A stretch of DNA of 6,723 nt, from contig CADBMK010000155.1 of assembly GCA_902795785.1 (NCBI GenBank), positions 1 to 6,723 of the forward strand. Reading direction: 5' to 3'. The DNA comes from an uncultured Bacteroidia bacterium (GTDB taxonomy: Bacteria; Bacteroidota; Bacteroidia; Bacteroidales; UBA932). Positions 5,922 through 6,723 of this stretch are shown here, one piece after another (the first letter of the stretch is position 1; each line of letters starts with the position of its first letter). Position numbers and translations under genes: made by a program. The notes under the pieces are model-generated. The model had not been told where the DNA came from, did not search any database, and saw only the letters and a list, made by a program, of their open reading frames with translations.

Positions 5922-6723
5922 AGAAATACAGTTTAATCCTTGCTTTTGCCCTTGCGGCTTTTGTTGCAAATGCACAGGTCGTTTCGCAGGAACATATTGA
6001 CAGGGCCGCAGAACTGGTGCGGCAGATGACGCTGGAAGAAAAGATAGCCTTAATCAGCGGCCACAAGGATGGTTTCTATATGGCACCCGTCCAAAGGCTG
6101 GGTATCCCGGAAATCAGGATGGCAGATGGCCCGCAGGGTGTCAGGAATGATACCAAAAGTACGCTTTACGCCTGTGGCGTGGCGGCGGCCGCTACCTGGA
6201 ACCCAGACCTGGTGCGTGAGATGGGCGTGGCTCTTGGCCAGGATTCAAGGGCCCGAGGCGTGCATATCTTGCTTGGCCCCGGTGTTAATATCTGCAGGAG
6301 TCCATTGTGCGGAAGAAACTTTGAATACATGGGTGAAGACCCTTTCCTGGCTTCTGAGATGGCAGTGGCCTATATAGAAGGAGTGCAGTCCCAGGGGGTA
6401 ATGGCCACGGTGAAACACTTTGCCCTGAACAATCAGGAATATGACCGTCACCACATCAATTCCATCGCGGATGAGAGGACGATGAATGAAATCTATTTCC
6501 CTGCATTCAAGGCTGCCGTTGAGCGTGCTCACGTGGGCTCCGTGATGACGAGCTACAACCTTGTAAATGGCGTGCACAGTTCGGAGAATGCTTTTCTCAT
6601 TCAGGAGACCCTTAGAGGAAAATGGAAATTCCAGGGATTCACAATGAGCGACTGGACCTCCACATACTGCCCGATCGGCCTGATGCAGAACGGCGTGGAT
6701 GTAGAGATGCCGCGCGGGTTCTG
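5918..6723 (+). CDS. Glycoside hydrolase family 3 beta-glycosidase, N-terminal part (3' end outside window)
   Basis: The frame is open from the ATG at 5918 to the window end (268 complete codons). Residues 1-19 are a type I signal peptide ending 'ANA' before Gln20, so the enzyme is likely periplasmic. The rest is the GH3 (beta/alpha)8 domain: 'QMTLEEKIALISG', 'RMADGPQGVRN' (Asp70), 'LGPGVNICRSPLCGRNFEY' followed by 'MGEDP' (Arg133 in the GR pair), 'TVKHFALNNQE' (Lys166-His167, substrate binding), 'VMTSYNLVNG' and 'GFTMSDW' with the catalytic nucleophile Asp245. These are the standard retaining GH3 motifs; the acid/base residue lies in the second domain beyond the window. Family members are mostly beta-glucosidases or beta-xylosidases trimming oligosaccharides from the non-reducing end; which sugar is not decided here. 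The start overlaps the SGNH stop by 4 nt, indicating coupled translation and a shared substrate pathway. Truncation is only the window edge. Confidence 0.93.
   Translation, partial: MKKYSLILAFALAAFVANAQVVSQEHIDRAAELVRQMTLEEKIALISGHKDGFYMAPVQRLGIPEIRMADGPQGVRNDTKSTLYACGVAAAATWNPDLVREMGVALGQDSRARGVHILLGPGVNICRSPLCGRNFEYMGEDPFLASEMAVAYIEGVQSQGVMATVKHFALNNQEYDRHHINSIADERTMNEIYFPAFKAAVERAHVGSVMTSYNLVNGVHSSENAFLIQETLRGKWKFQGFTMSDWTSTYCPIGLMQNGVDVEMPRGF

Noticed and set aside
6069..6377. ORF inside the GH3 gene in another + frame
   Set aside because: The GH3 frame from 5918 carries continuous family motifs across this stretch, so the alternative frame is a shadow.

Overview
The window looks like chromosomal DNA from a gut-type Bacteroidota (most likely order Bacteroidales). 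The reasons are lipoprotein signal peptides followed by acidic residues, a fimbrillin-like domain, NHL-repeat propellers, an IPT/TIG surface lipoprotein, a GxDLY-type SGNH hydrolase, a GH3 glycosidase, and mostly A-rich rather than Shine-Dalgarno-type start regions. Genus and species cannot be called from this sequence alone.

Layout: seven genes, all on the + strand and almost gapless. (1) 1-588 is the C-terminal part of an NHL beta-propeller protein cut by the left edge. (2) 594-1802 is an IPT/TIG plus NHL propeller lipoprotein. (3) 1804-2760 is an endonuclease/exonuclease/phosphatase (EEP) fold lipoprotein. (4) 2796-2939 is a 47-residue small ORF. (5) 2956-4833 is a lipoprotein joining a fimbrillin-like N-terminal half to an NHL propeller. 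(6) 4836-5921 is a secreted SGNH/GDSL hydrolase. (7) 5918-6723 is the N-terminal part of a secreted GH3 beta-glycosidase cut by the right edge. Gaps are 1-5 nt or overlaps, except for 35 nt before the small ORF and about 16 nt after it. This suggests one operon, possibly with an internal control point near 2761-2795.

How they may work together (inference): three cell-surface propeller lipoproteins, one with an IPT domain and one with a fimbrillin-like domain, would bind a glycan or other surface ligand. The SGNH hydrolase could remove ester groups and the GH3 enzyme could release terminal sugars. This resembles the accessory part of a polysaccharide utilization locus (PUL), but no SusC/SusD pair lies inside the window, so PUL membership is not shown. 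The EEP lipoprotein is the member whose role fits least obviously.

The points most worth a second look are the small ORF, which lies in a different frame under the long ORF's spurious N-terminal extension; the fimbrillin-NHL fusion; and the relationship among the three propellers. No tRNA, rRNA, CRISPR array, insertion sequence or convincing terminator was seen.
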